From positions 1-30,500 of the forward strand of contig NZ_QFPF01000021.1 in the NCBI RefSeq assembly GCF_003248605.1: a stretch of DNA of 30,500 nt, in the 5' to 3' direction. Shown here piece by piece: positions 16,706-23,783 of this stretch. The stretch comes from Microbacterium sp. (GTDB lineage Bacteria > Actinomycetota > Actinomycetes > Actinomycetales > Microbacteriaceae). Position 1 is the first letter of the stretch; every line of letters begins with the position of its first letter. The notes under the pieces were generated by a model. The model ran no database searches and was not told the origin of the DNA. It saw only the letters and a program-made list of their open reading frames with translations. Position numbers and translations under genes: made by a program.

Positions 16706-18862
16706 TCACGAGGTCGTCTCCACGACCGCGCGCAGCTCGGCCTCGTCGCGGGCGACTCGTCCGTAGACACCGTCCAGTGCCGTCGCCATCCGCTGGATCG
16801 TGAACCGCTCGCGCACCATCGCCCGCGCCCGCTCGGCACGCGCGTCGTCGGTCTCGGCGTCCGCGGTGCCGAGGGCGGCATCCAGAGCCGCCGAGAGCGC
16901 TTCGACATCCCACGTCTCGGTCAGCTCGCCCGTGACCGCGTGCTCGACGTACGTCGCCGGCCCGCCGCCGTCGGGGGCGACGACGTAGAGCCCCGCGGCC
17001 ATCGCCTCGAGCAGCGCGATGCCGAACTCCTCCTTGATGCTCGCGCAGGCGTAGACGCCGCGCGGGGCGACGAACCCCGGCAGGCCCGTGCGCGCGGCGG
17101 CGAGCCAGCGCGCGGTGATGTCGTTGGGTCGGTGTCCGGGAAGGATCAGGCCCGCTTCGGCGCGACGGTGAGCGGGCACGAGCTTCTCGATGCGCTCGAG
17201 CTGCTCGCGCTCGTCGAGCGAGGGATGCTCGAGGTCCCCGCCGACGATGAGTAGGTTGGCCCGCTCGGCGCAGCCCGCGCGGGACCAGGCCTCCACCAGC
17301 GCCGCCATCCCCTTGACCCGGTGCAGCCGCCCGACGCTGACGACGAGCGGCAGCCCCCGGCGATGCGGCGCAAGATCCGCCACGCGCGCCTGCAGTTCCG
17401 CGATCGCGCGCACGGCGGGCGCGCCGCCGGCGGCGGCGGTCGCATCGGCGAGCGCCGCCTCGATCGTGACGAGATCCACACCCTCGGGCACGATCGAGTG
17501 CCGTTCGGCGTGCGCCGCCATGTCGATGCCGACGAGGCGGCGGATGTCGTCCTCGAGTCGGGGCCGCGGAAAGAACACCGTGTGCGCGGCATTGGCCGCC
17601 AGGCTCTGCACGAGACGCGTGCGGAACCAGAAGTGCTCGAGAAGATCGATGTCGCCGAAATCGGCACGCGTGATGCGGCCGGCCCGGTCGAGCGACTCGA
17701 TCACGCCGTGCGGATCGGGGGCGACGGTGAAGACCACCGGGATGCCGAGCTCGCGCGCGACGTCCGCGGCGGCGAGGCTGCCGACATCGGCCATGCGCAG
17801 GTGCAGCAGGTCGACCCCGCCCGCGGCTCGGAGCACCCGGCGGATGCCGCGGCGCACAGTCACGCGCAGGGGCCACGCCGCGGCCGAGGGCACGGGGTCG
17901 CGCAGCAGCGGGATCCGGCCGTACACGTGCCCCTCGTCGGCGTCGCGCAGAGCGGACAGATCCGAGGTCGCGGTGACGATCGCGCCGCGGGAGAGCGTGA
18001 TCACGCGGCGCACGGTGGGCGAGGGGTCGGCCGAGAGCGCGTCGCCCAGACGCACGAGCAGCGTCGCGATGCCGCCGTTGTCGCCCGCGCCGGCGGCGCT
18101 CAGGCGCGGGTCGATGTCGGCGTGCAGGAACAGCTGCGCGATCGTGAGCCCCTCGGTGCGCACGGCCTCGGCGGGCGCGGGCACCTCGAGGTCGCGCAGG
18201 GCGAGACCCGCGACATCACCGATGACGCCGCCCTCCTCGACCAGCCCCTCGAGGGCGGTGACAAGGCTCCGGGCGCGGGCGCGCTGGCCGAGCGCCGCGA
18301 TCGCCGCGATGCGCGCGGCGTCGTGCTCGCCGTCGTCGACGGCGACGCGCAGCAGCGGCGCGGTCGCGATCGCGGCGCGAACGAGTCCCAGGGTTTCGAC
18401 GAGCCGTCCGCGCGCGCCCGGCTCCGCCACACCCAGCAGCGCACCCTCGACGCCGACCACGAGCAGCTCGGGCACGGCTGCCGACCACTGCTCGAGCGAG
18501 CGCTGGGCGAGCATGCCGGTGAAGCCGCCCGCGGCGACGAGCGACAGCATCCGCCCGATCGCCTCGGGCCTCGGAAGCCCCGCGCCCAGCGCCCACGCGG
18601 TGTGCTCGCGCACGAAGGTGCGAGGGTCATCGAGCAGGCGCACGAGCGAGCGGGCCGCCTCGCCGTCGTTGATCTCGGCGAGCGCGTGGACGGCGGCGAT
18701 GACGACGAGCTGATCGTCGCCGTGGATCGCGCGGTCGAGCACCCGCAGGGTGCGCACGCCGGGATCGCGGCCCGCCTCGAAGGCGAGGTCGTCGGCCAGG
18801 CGCAGGGCGTCGACGATGGTGGGCGCCTGCGCCACCGCGTCGAGAGAGGTCTGGATGCCCAC
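16706..18862 (-). CDS. HEAT-repeat/GT4 glycosyltransferase fusion
   Basis: 718 residues. Residues about 30-230 are Ala/Leu-rich helical repeats of HEAT type (VVIAAVHALAEINDGEAARS, LVRLLDDPRTFVREHTAWAL, ARIAAIAALGQRAR). From about 240 a GT-B, GT4-like enzyme follows: QLFLHADIDPRLSAAGAGDN, VVFTVAPDPHGVIESLDRAG, VSVGRLHRVKGMAALVEAW, LLIVGGDLEHPSLDEREQLE and the catalytic EFGIALLEAMAAGLYVVAPD with the Glu-x7-Glu pattern (about 610-625). The GTG at 18862 has AAGGAG upstream; a longer frame reaches 19030 but crosses the promoter region of the divergent gene. The repeats probably hold a partner protein or the acceptor. It starts a two-gene operon with the GT1 gene. The fusion is unusual. Confidence 0.82.
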   Translation of the reverse strand: MGIQTSLDAVAQAPTIVDALRLADDLAFEAGRDPGVRTLRVLDRAIHGDDQLVVIAAVHALAEINDGEAARSLVRLLDDPRTFVREHTAWALGAGLPRPEAIGRMLSLVAAGGFTGMLAQRSLEQWSAAVPELLVVGVEGALLGVAEPGARGRLVETLGLVRAAIATAPLLRVAVDDGEHDAARIAAIAALGQRARARSLVTALEGLVEEGGVIGDVAGLALRDLEVPAPAEAVRTEGLTIAQLFLHADIDPRLSAAGAGDNGGIATLLVRLGDALSADPSPTVRRVITLSRGAIVTATSDLSALRDADEGHVYGRIPLLRDPVPSAAAWPLRVTVRRGIRRVLRAAGGVDLLHLRMADVGSLAAADVARELGIPVVFTVAPDPHGVIESLDRAGRITRADFGDIDLLEHFWFRTRLVQSLAANAAHTVFFPRPRLEDDIRRLVGIDMAAHAERHSIVPEGVDLVTIEAALADATAAAGGAPAVRAIAELQARVADLAPHRRGLPLVVSVGRLHRVKGMAALVEAWSRAGCAERANLLIVGGDLEHPSLDEREQLERIEKLVPAHRRAEAGLILPGHRPNDITARWLAAARTGLPGFVAPRGVYACASIKEEFGIALLEAMAAGLYVVAPDGGGPATYVEHAVTGELTETWDVEALSAALDAALGTADAETDDARAERARAMVRERFTIQRMATALDGVYGRVARDEAELRAVVETTS

Positions 18863-18943
18863 GTTCGCTCCTTGTCGCCGGGCGCGATACGGGGTGGTCT
18901 CCCGGGCGCGCGGCATGATGATAGTCCGACCATATGGCCGTTG

Positions 18944-18949
18944 TACGGT
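18944..18949 (+). promoter_or_regulatory. Possible -10 of the pyruvyl transferase gene
   Basis: TACGGT, about 47 bp before the ATG, in the 133-bp divergent region. The same word serves as -10 upstream of other genes in this window. A CCATATGG palindrome lies just upstream (18931-18938 area). No clear -35. Confidence 0.35.
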
Positions 18950-18995
18950 GAAGGGCCCGGCCTTGACATCGGGTTTTCTCACCAGGAGTCCTTGT

Positions 18996-20234
18996 ATGCA
19001 CATCATCGCCATCGGCGACATCGGCGTCACGGATCAGATGATGCACATCGGCGACGAGGCGATGTTCGAGGCCCTGGTCGACGAGATGCGCGCCCGGGGT
19101 GCCACCGCGATCACGGGGCTCAGCGCGGCACCGCGCGAATCCGCCGTGCGGTACGGCATCGACGCCCTGCCGCGTATCGGGTTCGCGCCCGCGCGGGCCG
19201 CCGGCGCGGAGCGGTTCGCGGCGGTCGTGCGCGCCATCGACGCCGGCGGCGGGCTGAGCGCCGACGATCCGTTCTGGGCGGTGCGGGATGCTGTCGCCTC
19301 GGCCACCGGCGTCGTCATCGCGGGTGGCGGCAACATGGCCTCCACCTGGCCGCTGCACATCTTCGAACGCGCGGCCCTCGCGCGTATCGCCGCGGCGGCG
19401 GGGGTTCCGCTCGTCGTCACGGGTCAGACGCTCGGCCCCGAGCTCACGCCGCCGGACCGCGTCGTGCTCGGCGAGGCACTGCGTTCGGCGAGAGTCGTCG
19501 GGCTGCGCGAGGAGGCGTCGGGGCGCCTGGCCGCCGAGCTCGGCGTGCCGGGCGATCGGGCGCGGGTCACACTCGACGACGCGTCGTTCCTCGGGTGGGA
19601 CGACCCGTCGGGTGATTCGGCGGGCGGCGCGGGCGCGGCGGGGTACACGCTCGTGAGCCTCTCGACCCACCTCGGCGGACGCGACCGCCGCGCGATCGTC
19701 CGCGGCCTTGCGCACCTGCTCGATCGGCACGCCGATGAGACCGGGCAATCGACGCGATTCCACGCGCACTGGGGTTCGCTCCGGTCGGGCGAGAGCCGCG
19801 GCGATGCGATCCTGCACGACGAGGTGCGCGCGCAGATGCGCACGCCGTCCGATGTCGTGCCGACGGGTGATCCGCGCGCAGCCGCGCGCCTGGCCCGCGG
19901 CGCCTCGCTGCTCGTCTCCGGCCGCTACCACCCCGTCGTCTTCGCCGCGCCCGCAGGGGTCCCGGTGCTCGCACTCTCGGCCGACGACTACACGCGCGTC
20001 AAGCTCGACGGCGCCCTCGGCCGCTGGGGCCAGCACAGCGTCCGAGACCTCGACGAGATCGCGGACGCCGGCACGGGCGCGGCAGGCGCGGGCATGGATG
20101 CTGCCGCCGACGCCCTGCGCGGCATCCATTCGTCGGCGGCGCAGACGCGCGCCGCCGCCGCCCGACTCCGGCCGGGCGCGCGCGCCGCCGCAGCCGACTG
20201 GTGGGAGCGCGTCGCCGAAGCCCTCGCGCCCTAG
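18996..20234 (+). CDS. Polysaccharide pyruvyl transferase family protein
   Basis: 412 residues. The start MHIIAIGDIGVTDQMMHIGDEAMFEALVDEM has the NxGDEA-like first motif of the CsaB/WcaK family; the centre shows VVIAGGGNMASTWPLHIFERAAL and PLVVTGQTLGPELT; the C-terminal half has SGRYHPVVFAAPAGVPVLALSADDY, with the family histidine. These enzymes move pyruvate from PEP onto a sugar as a ketal, giving a negatively charged surface glycan. The ATG at 18996 has AGGAG 7 nt upstream. It is divergent from the HEAT-GT4 gene and likely acts on the product of the neighbouring glycosyltransferases. The sugar target is not visible. Confidence 0.87.
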   Translation: MHIIAIGDIGVTDQMMHIGDEAMFEALVDEMRARGATAITGLSAAPRESAVRYGIDALPRIGFAPARAAGAERFAAVVRAIDAGGGLSADDPFWAVRDAVASATGVVIAGGGNMASTWPLHIFERAALARIAAAAGVPLVVTGQTLGPELTPPDRVVLGEALRSARVVGLREEASGRLAAELGVPGDRARVTLDDASFLGWDDPSGDSAGGAGAAGYTLVSLSTHLGGRDRRAIVRGLAHLLDRHADETGQSTRFHAHWGSLRSGESRGDAILHDEVRAQMRTPSDVVPTGDPRAAARLARGASLLVSGRYHPVVFAAPAGVPVLALSADDYTRVKLDGALGRWGQHSVRDLDEIADAGTGAAGAGMDAAADALRGIHSSAAQTRAAAARLRPGARAAAADWWERVAEALAP

Positions 20235-20258
20235 CTTCGCGAGAGTCGAGCGACCGGA

Positions 20259-20477
20259 TCAGCGCGGGCAGGTCATGAGGGGCTTCGGCCCCGACCGGTC
20301 GAACGTGTGCTCGCTCATCGGCGCCCCGCACAGCGGACACGCACGGTCGGTGCGCGAGGGCTCGGGTTCACTCTCGTAGGGGCCGACCGCGGCGGGACCC
20401 GCGACCCGGATCAGGCGGGAGTTGAACCAGGCGTACCAGCCTCCGGCCTCGCGCACCCGCTCTCTGAAAGTGCTCAT
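20259..20477 (-). CDS. Small zinc-ribbon-like protein
   Basis: 72 residues. The C-terminal half contains C47-P-L-C50, His57 and C70 (ACPLCGAPMSEHTFDRSG then LMTCP), enough for a small zinc knuckle. The N-terminus FRERVREAGGWYAWFNSRLIRVAGPA is aromatic and basic. The ATG overlaps the stop of the DUF202 gene upstream by 4 nt (ATGA), so they are co-translated. Function unknown; the gene looks real because of the overlap, the conserved-looking cysteine pairs and normal codon use. Confidence 0.68.
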   Translation of the reverse strand: MSTFRERVREAGGWYAWFNSRLIRVAGPAAVGPYESEPEPSRTDRACPLCGAPMSEHTFDRSGPKPLMTCPR

Positions 20478-20830
20478 GATGTCAGGTGCTGGATGCCGAT
20501 TCCGATGACGTAGATCGCCGCGCCGGCCCCGATCAGCAGCAGCGTGAGCGTCACGAACGCGAGCGCGAGGCCGTCGATCGGCAGCTCGCCCGTGCCGGTC
20601 AACCCCTCGTGCGCCCGCCGGTAGCGCGCCGAGGCGCGGATGTATCCCGCGGCCGCGGCCGCCACGCCGGCGACACCGAGCACCGCCGCGACGACGCCGA
20701 TCGCCTCGCCCGCAAAGCGCACCACCACGGCGCTGGCCACCGCGAGCGCAAGACAGGTGCGACGCCACGCCAGCAGGGTCCGCTCGGGCTGCAGCCCGGG
20801 GTCGAACGGGATCCGCGAGGGCGTGGTCAC
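20474..20830 (-). CDS. DUF202 family membrane protein
   Basis: 118 residues with the DUF202 signature near the N-terminus (LQPERTLLAWRRTCLALAVAS) and three hydrophobic helices. The ERTxLAWxRT motif is the family mark. The GTG at 20830 has GAGGGGG upstream and lies 13 bp after the preceding DUF202 gene. Integral cytoplasmic membrane protein of unknown function. It forms an operon with the related protein upstream and the small zinc-ribbon protein downstream. Confidence 0.85.
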   Translation of the reverse strand: MTTPSRIPFDPGLQPERTLLAWRRTCLALAVASAVVVRFAGEAIGVVAAVLGVAGVAAAAAGYIRASARYRRAHEGLTGTGELPIDGLALAFVTLTLLLIGAGAAIYVIGIGIQHLTS

Positions 20831-20843
20831 CTGCGCCGCCCCC

Positions 20844-21200
20844 TCACCAGAAGAATCCGAGCGTCAACAGCACGACCCCGAGCACGACGCCGACGATGAT
20901 GACGAGCCCCGTGCTAGGTGCGGGAAGCGCCTGGTTCTCACGGAGGGCACGCTCGGTGCGCAGCCACCCGACCCACGCCTGGACGGCGGCCAGCACCCCC
21001 AGCAGCACGAAGACGACCGCCGATGCGAGCCGGAACCCGGGCGAGATCGGAACCTGCAGCGCCTCCAGCGCCACCCCCGCCGCGAGCAGCGCGAGCGATG
21101 TGCGCACCCACGCCAGGAAGGTGCGCTCGTTGGCAAGACTGAACCGCGGATCCGGCTCGGATCCGCGCGAATACAGCGATCTGGGGAAGCGATTCGTCAT
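20844..21200 (-). CDS. YidH/DUF202 family membrane protein
   Basis: 118 residues. LANERTFLAWVRTSLALLAAGVAL is the full DUF202/YidH motif, followed by two more hydrophobic helices (LASAVVFVLLGVLAAVQAWVG and LVIIVGVVLGVVLLTLGFF). It is the same length as the DUF202 protein that follows and shares its motif, so the pair looks like an old tandem duplication that has diverged or a conserved heteromeric pair. The ATG at 21200 has GGGGGTGAG upstream and a TAGGGT -10 at 21214-21219 on the minus strand. Confidence 0.87.
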   Translation of the reverse strand: MTNRFPRSLYSRGSEPDPRFSLANERTFLAWVRTSLALLAAGVALEALQVPISPGFRLASAVVFVLLGVLAAVQAWVGWLRTERALRENQALPAPSTGLVIIVGVVLGVVLLTLGFFW

Positions 21201-21213
21201 GGGCTCACCCCCG

Positions 21214-21234
21214 ACCCTAGCGGGACCATAGGGT
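21214..21234. promoter_or_regulatory. Symmetric divergent promoter with TAGGGT -10 on both strands
   Basis: ACCCTA (21214-21219) and TAGGGT (21229-21234) form a perfect inverted repeat with a 9-bp spacer, so each strand reads TAGGGT toward its own gene. The plus-strand copy lies 6 nt before the FGE GTG at 21241 (leaderless); the minus-strand copy serves the DUF202 operon. Confidence 0.55.
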
Positions 21235-21240
21235 GAAGTC

Positions 21241-22254
21241 GTGTCCTCCGAAGCGCACTCCGGTCCCTCGATCGCCGCTCCCGCCTGCGGGTCGGAGCCC
21301 GGAGCGTGCGGCTGCGGGGCACCGTCACGGTCGGGCCTGCTGAACATCGACACGACGCGCACGAGCCGGGCACCGGCATCCATCCCCGGCGCGGGACGCC
21401 ACACGATCGCCCAGGCGCAGGTGCCCGCCGGAACCTTCGTGATGGGCGACTCGTCGGGCCACCGCAACCCCGGCGACGGCGAGGTGCCGCTGCACGAGGT
21501 CACGCTCGCGGCGTTCGAGATCGACGCCACGACCGTCACCAACGACGACTTCGCGCGGTTCGTCGCCGACACCGGATACCGCACGGAGGCTGAGACGTTC
21601 GGATACTCCGCGGTCTTCCACCTCGCCCTCGCCGCCCCGCAGGACGACATCCTCGGCCAGCCGCCCGGCACGCCGTGGTGGTTCGGTGTCCGCGGCGCCG
21701 ACTGGGCCCACCCGGGTGGGCGGAAGTCCTCGATCGAGGGCATGGGCGATCACCCCGTCGTGCACGTCTCGCACACCGATGCCCTCGCCTACTGCGCGTG
21801 GGCCGGCCGGCGCCTGCCCACCGAGGCCGAGTGGGAGTACGCGGCGCGCGGCGGAATCACCTCGGCGACCTATCCGTGGGGAGACGACGAACCGGATGCC
21901 GGGGGCACATGGCGCGCGAACATCTGGCAGGGCGAGTTCCCCCGCACGAACACGCTCGAGGACGGCTTCCTCACCACCGCGCCGGTGCGCTCGTTCGCCC
22001 CCAACGGCTACGGGCTGTGGCAGAGCGTGGGCAACGTGTGGGAATGGTGCGCTGACTGGTTCGACCCGAACTACTACGCATCCTCGCCCGGTACCGATCC
22101 GCGGGGCCCCGCGCACGGCGAATCCCGCATCCTGCGCGGCGGCAGCTACCTCTGCCACATCTCGTACTGCAACCGCTACCGCAACTCGGCGCGCTCGCAG
22201 AACACGCCCGACTCCTCGATGGGCAACGCCGGATTCCGCACCGTCGGCGTGTGA
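21241..22254 (+). CDS. Formylglycine-generating enzyme (copper-dependent sulfatase-maturing oxidase)
   Basis: 337 residues of the SUMF1/FGE family. The fold starts at VPAGTFVMGDSSGH (about 61-74), with LPTEAEWEYAARGG at 192-205, NVWEWCADWFDP at 265-276 and the active-site segment GGSYLCHISYCNRYRNSAR. C305 and C310 match the copper-binding cysteine pair of true FGEs, which oxidise the Cys of a C-x-P-x-R sulfatase motif to formylglycine. Most other family members lack this pair, so the assignment is specific. A Cys/Gly-rich N-terminal extension (CGSEPGACGCG) is odd and could bind metal. Leaderless GTG start behind TAGGGT. No sulfatase is present in the window. Confidence 0.92.
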   Translation: MSSEAHSGPSIAAPACGSEPGACGCGAPSRSGLLNIDTTRTSRAPASIPGAGRHTIAQAQVPAGTFVMGDSSGHRNPGDGEVPLHEVTLAAFEIDATTVTNDDFARFVADTGYRTEAETFGYSAVFHLALAAPQDDILGQPPGTPWWFGVRGADWAHPGGRKSSIEGMGDHPVVHVSHTDALAYCAWAGRRLPTEAEWEYAARGGITSATYPWGDDEPDAGGTWRANIWQGEFPRTNTLEDGFLTTAPVRSFAPNGYGLWQSVGNVWEWCADWFDPNYYASSPGTDPRGPAHGESRILRGGSYLCHISYCNRYRNSARSQNTPDSSMGNAGFRTVGV

Positions 22255-22276
22255 CGAGCGCACGCCCCCGGCGTGG

Positions 22277-22546
22277 TCACCAGATGACGCCGCCGCCGAT
22301 GGAGATCCCGCCCCACGTCAGAGCGATGAAGATGCCGGCGAAGACGACGGGCGCGATGCCCTTGCCGCTGCGCGCGAGCCCCTTGAGCAGGGCGATGACG
22401 GCCAGGATCGCCGCGATGATCGACAGACCGCCGCCCAGAATCAGCCCGATGAACAGCGGAATGGGCATGAGGATCAGGCCCGCCAAGGCGACCCAGAATG
22501 CAAACCAGGCAGTCGAGTTCGAGCGGCGTGCGGCAACGTCTGACAT
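22277..22546 (-). CDS. Small membrane protein, function unknown
   Basis: 89 residues. After a polar start (MSDVAARRSNS), three hydrophobic stretches follow: TAWFAFWVALAGLILMPIP, LFIGLILGGGLSIIAAILAV and IAPVVFAGIFIALTWGGISI. The pattern recalls DUF4190-type small actinobacterial membrane proteins, but the match is loose. It converges on the FGE gene, 22 bp away. The ATG at 22546 is the first start directly before the hydrophobic core; the frame runs on upstream without a good ribosome-binding site. Confidence 0.65.
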   Translation of the reverse strand: MSDVAARRSNSTAWFAFWVALAGLILMPIPLFIGLILGGGLSIIAAILAVIALLKGLARSGKGIAPVVFAGIFIALTWGGISIGGGVIW

Positions 22547-22897
22547 GGGATCGATACTCTCAGACTTCTGCGGCCCGTACGCGCACCGGGCTGAGGACAC
22601 TTCGAGCCGTTCGAGGGCATCGTTCCCCGGCGCCGTCGTCACCGAATCGCTCCCCCATCGCTTCAAAGAGCTCCCCGCCGTCGCGCTCTACCCGCACGCC
22701 ACGTACACGCAGACCCGCAGAGTGACCGACGTCCTCACCCGACCTGGCCACCAACCCTGAGGAGAGAGTCGAGCACACCGACACCGCGAGCAGCGGGGTT
22801 GGCTCACCTCGATGCCCTCGCAACGCGTCTCGATGAGGCTCGTTCGCGTGAGCGTATGGGGGATCTGCGGGGGGCGATCCGCGGGAACCACGCGAAA
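22547..22897. other. 351-bp gap without a convincing gene
   Basis: Frames here are short and overlap one another; none shows a recognisable domain or a ribosome-binding site. One plus-strand frame ending at 22760 (reading LPHRFKELPAVALYPHATYT) has gene-like third positions and may be the decayed 3' end of a lost gene. This is the last chromosomal stretch before the tRNA-Ser scar. Confidence 0.5.
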
Positions 22898-22926
22898 GCC
22901 CCCGGAATCACAGGAATCTCGGGGGC
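22898..22926 (-). terminator. Terminator-like hairpin downstream of tRNA-Ser remnant
   Basis: GCCCCCG (22898-22904) pairs with CGGGGGC (22920-22926) around a 15-nt loop, with TTTC following on the minus strand. It lies 6 bp beyond the tRNA 3' end, the expected place for the native tRNA terminator. Confidence 0.6.
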
Positions 22927-22932
22927 CTAGCT

Positions 22933-22955
22933 TGGCGGAGACGGAGGGATTTGAA
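22933..22955 (-). other. tRNA-Ser 3' fragment: attachment site (att) of an integrated element
   Basis: Read on the minus strand: T-loop TTCAAAT, T-stem 3' strand CCCTC, acceptor strand CGTCTCC, discriminator G and encoded CCA. The acceptor strand implies a tRNA starting GGAGACG, as in actinobacterial tRNA-Ser. The 5' side of the T-stem should be GAGGG but reads GCGAT, so homology stops at the T-loop and no tRNA body is present. Such a 3' fragment, still followed by the terminator, is the scar left when an element integrates into a tRNA gene. By this logic the element lies at higher coordinates. Confidence 0.75.
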
Positions 22956-22983
22956 ATCGCGCCGATGGCAACCGAGTCGAACC

Positions 22984-23007
22984 GAAACCGCGTGATCCCG
23001 CGGTTTC
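22984..23007 (-). terminator. Hairpin downstream of abi gene, probable terminator
   Basis: GAAACCGCG (22984-22992) and CGCGGTTTC (22999-23007) form a perfect 9-bp stem with a 6-nt loop. It lies 75 bp after the abi stop on the minus strand and is followed there by a GT-rich GGTTCG stretch. Confidence 0.5.
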
Positions 23008-23052
23008 TGACCTCGCGATAGGTCTTCTCGATCAGGTGGGTTGGGCTTGATT

Positions 23053-23069
23053 CGTGGCAGAAACGTGGC
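23053..23069. repeat. Direct repeats CGTGGC, 11-bp period, near att
   Basis: CGTGGC at 23053-23058 and 23064-23069, spaced one helical turn, about 100 bp inside the presumed element end. This resembles arm-type integrase sites, but two short copies are weak evidence. Confidence 0.35.
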
Positions 23070-23081
23070 GGCTGGCATGGA

Positions 23082-23765
23082 TCAGTCCTGGCCTGCCGGG
23101 TTCGACTCGATGATGGCAAGCAGTCGCTCAGTCTGCACGAAGAAGCGAGCAGCGTCGGGACCGATCGCGTGACACACGCTGCGCATGTCCCGCCTCACTC
23201 TGCGGAGGTCGTACCGATGCAATGGCTCGAGATGGGCGACACGGTTTCGGAGTCCATGCACGTTCGCCACTCGGCTCACGACGCTGTCTGCTGACCAGGT
23301 ACCCGGCCACGCGGGGAACGCGTTCCTGATGGCCACAGCCCACAGCTTCTGCTTCGACTTGTTCGCTTTCGACGGAAGAATGTACCGCCATGTCCCGAGC
23401 GACATCTGTGCGAGGACGTCATCATGACAGAGCGGACGCCCGTGCTCAGCGGCGATCCGTCGCGCCCGGGTGACCGCGTTCGCCAGTTCCGTCTGGTTGA
23501 GCGCGCGCAGAAGGTACGGGTGGGGTCTCAGCGCCCAGTCAGGCGTGCCGGCCATCGCGTCGTTCCAGATGCGAAGCTCACGATCGATGGCATTGCGCAG
23601 GATGAGCTCGAAGACGTGAATCGCCTCCATCGCCGCGCCCGCAGCGTGCACGTTCCATTCGAACAGCTCGTGCGCTCGTGCAAGATCACCGCCGGTGTCG
23701 ACGAGAAGCCGCCGCAACCGTGGACCCCCGATGAATCGGGAACTCACAGGCTCGAGCGGCGACAC
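23082..23765 (-). CDS. Abi family (AbiF/Abi_2-like) HEPN-domain protein
   Basis: 227 residues. N-terminal AHELFEWNVHAAGAAMEAIHVFELILRNAIDREL and middle MSLGTWRYILPSK are the usual words of actinobacterial Abi-like proteins. The C-terminal GLRNRVAHLEPL contains the HEPN ribonuclease motif R-x4-H (R173-H178), so an RNase toxin that halts growth on phage infection is likely; Cas13 nucleases share this motif class. The GTG at 23765 lies 7 nt after TAGTCT, a leaderless layout. It sits opposite a structured RNA and inside a tRNA-integrated island. Activity and trigger are inference; the family call is by motif and wording. Confidence 0.8.
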   Translation of the reverse strand: MSPLEPVSSRFIGGPRLRRLLVDTGGDLARAHELFEWNVHAAGAAMEAIHVFELILRNAIDRELRIWNDAMAGTPDWALRPHPYLLRALNQTELANAVTRARRIAAEHGRPLCHDDVLAQMSLGTWRYILPSKANKSKQKLWAVAIRNAFPAWPGTWSADSVVSRVANVHGLRNRVAHLEPLHRYDLRRVRRDMRSVCHAIGPDAARFFVQTERLLAIIESNPAGQD

Positions 23766-23771
23766 ACACGC

Positions 23772-23778
23772 TAGACTA
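23772..23778. promoter_or_regulatory. Interleaved divergent -10 elements for abi and the RNA
   Basis: The core TAGACTA contains plus-strand TAGACT (23772-23777) and minus-strand TAGTCT (23773-23778). The minus element is 7 nt from the abi GTG; the plus element would start a transcript near 23784, just before the RNA hairpins. Polymerase could probably use only one at a time. Confidence 0.5.
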
Positions 23779-23783
23779 GACGT

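Noticed and set aside
14431..16803. 790-codon plus-strand frame across the glycosyltransferase region
   Set aside because: Runs through several real genes on both strands; Arg/Pro-rich with no domain.
17321..19615. 764-codon plus-strand frame opposite the HEAT-GT4 gene
   Set aside because: Shadow of the real minus-strand gene; low-complexity composition.
22933..22960. Functional tRNA gene
   Set aside because: Only the 3' part from the T-loop on is present; the T-stem 5' strand, anticodon arm and D arm are missing.
22984..23007. Palindrome as a second att core
   Set aside because: It shares no sequence with the tRNA 3' end; a terminator for abi is simpler.
22688..23119. 143-codon minus-strand frame across the tRNA fragment
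   Set aside because: Reads through the tRNA scar and terminator; no domain and no ribosome-binding site.
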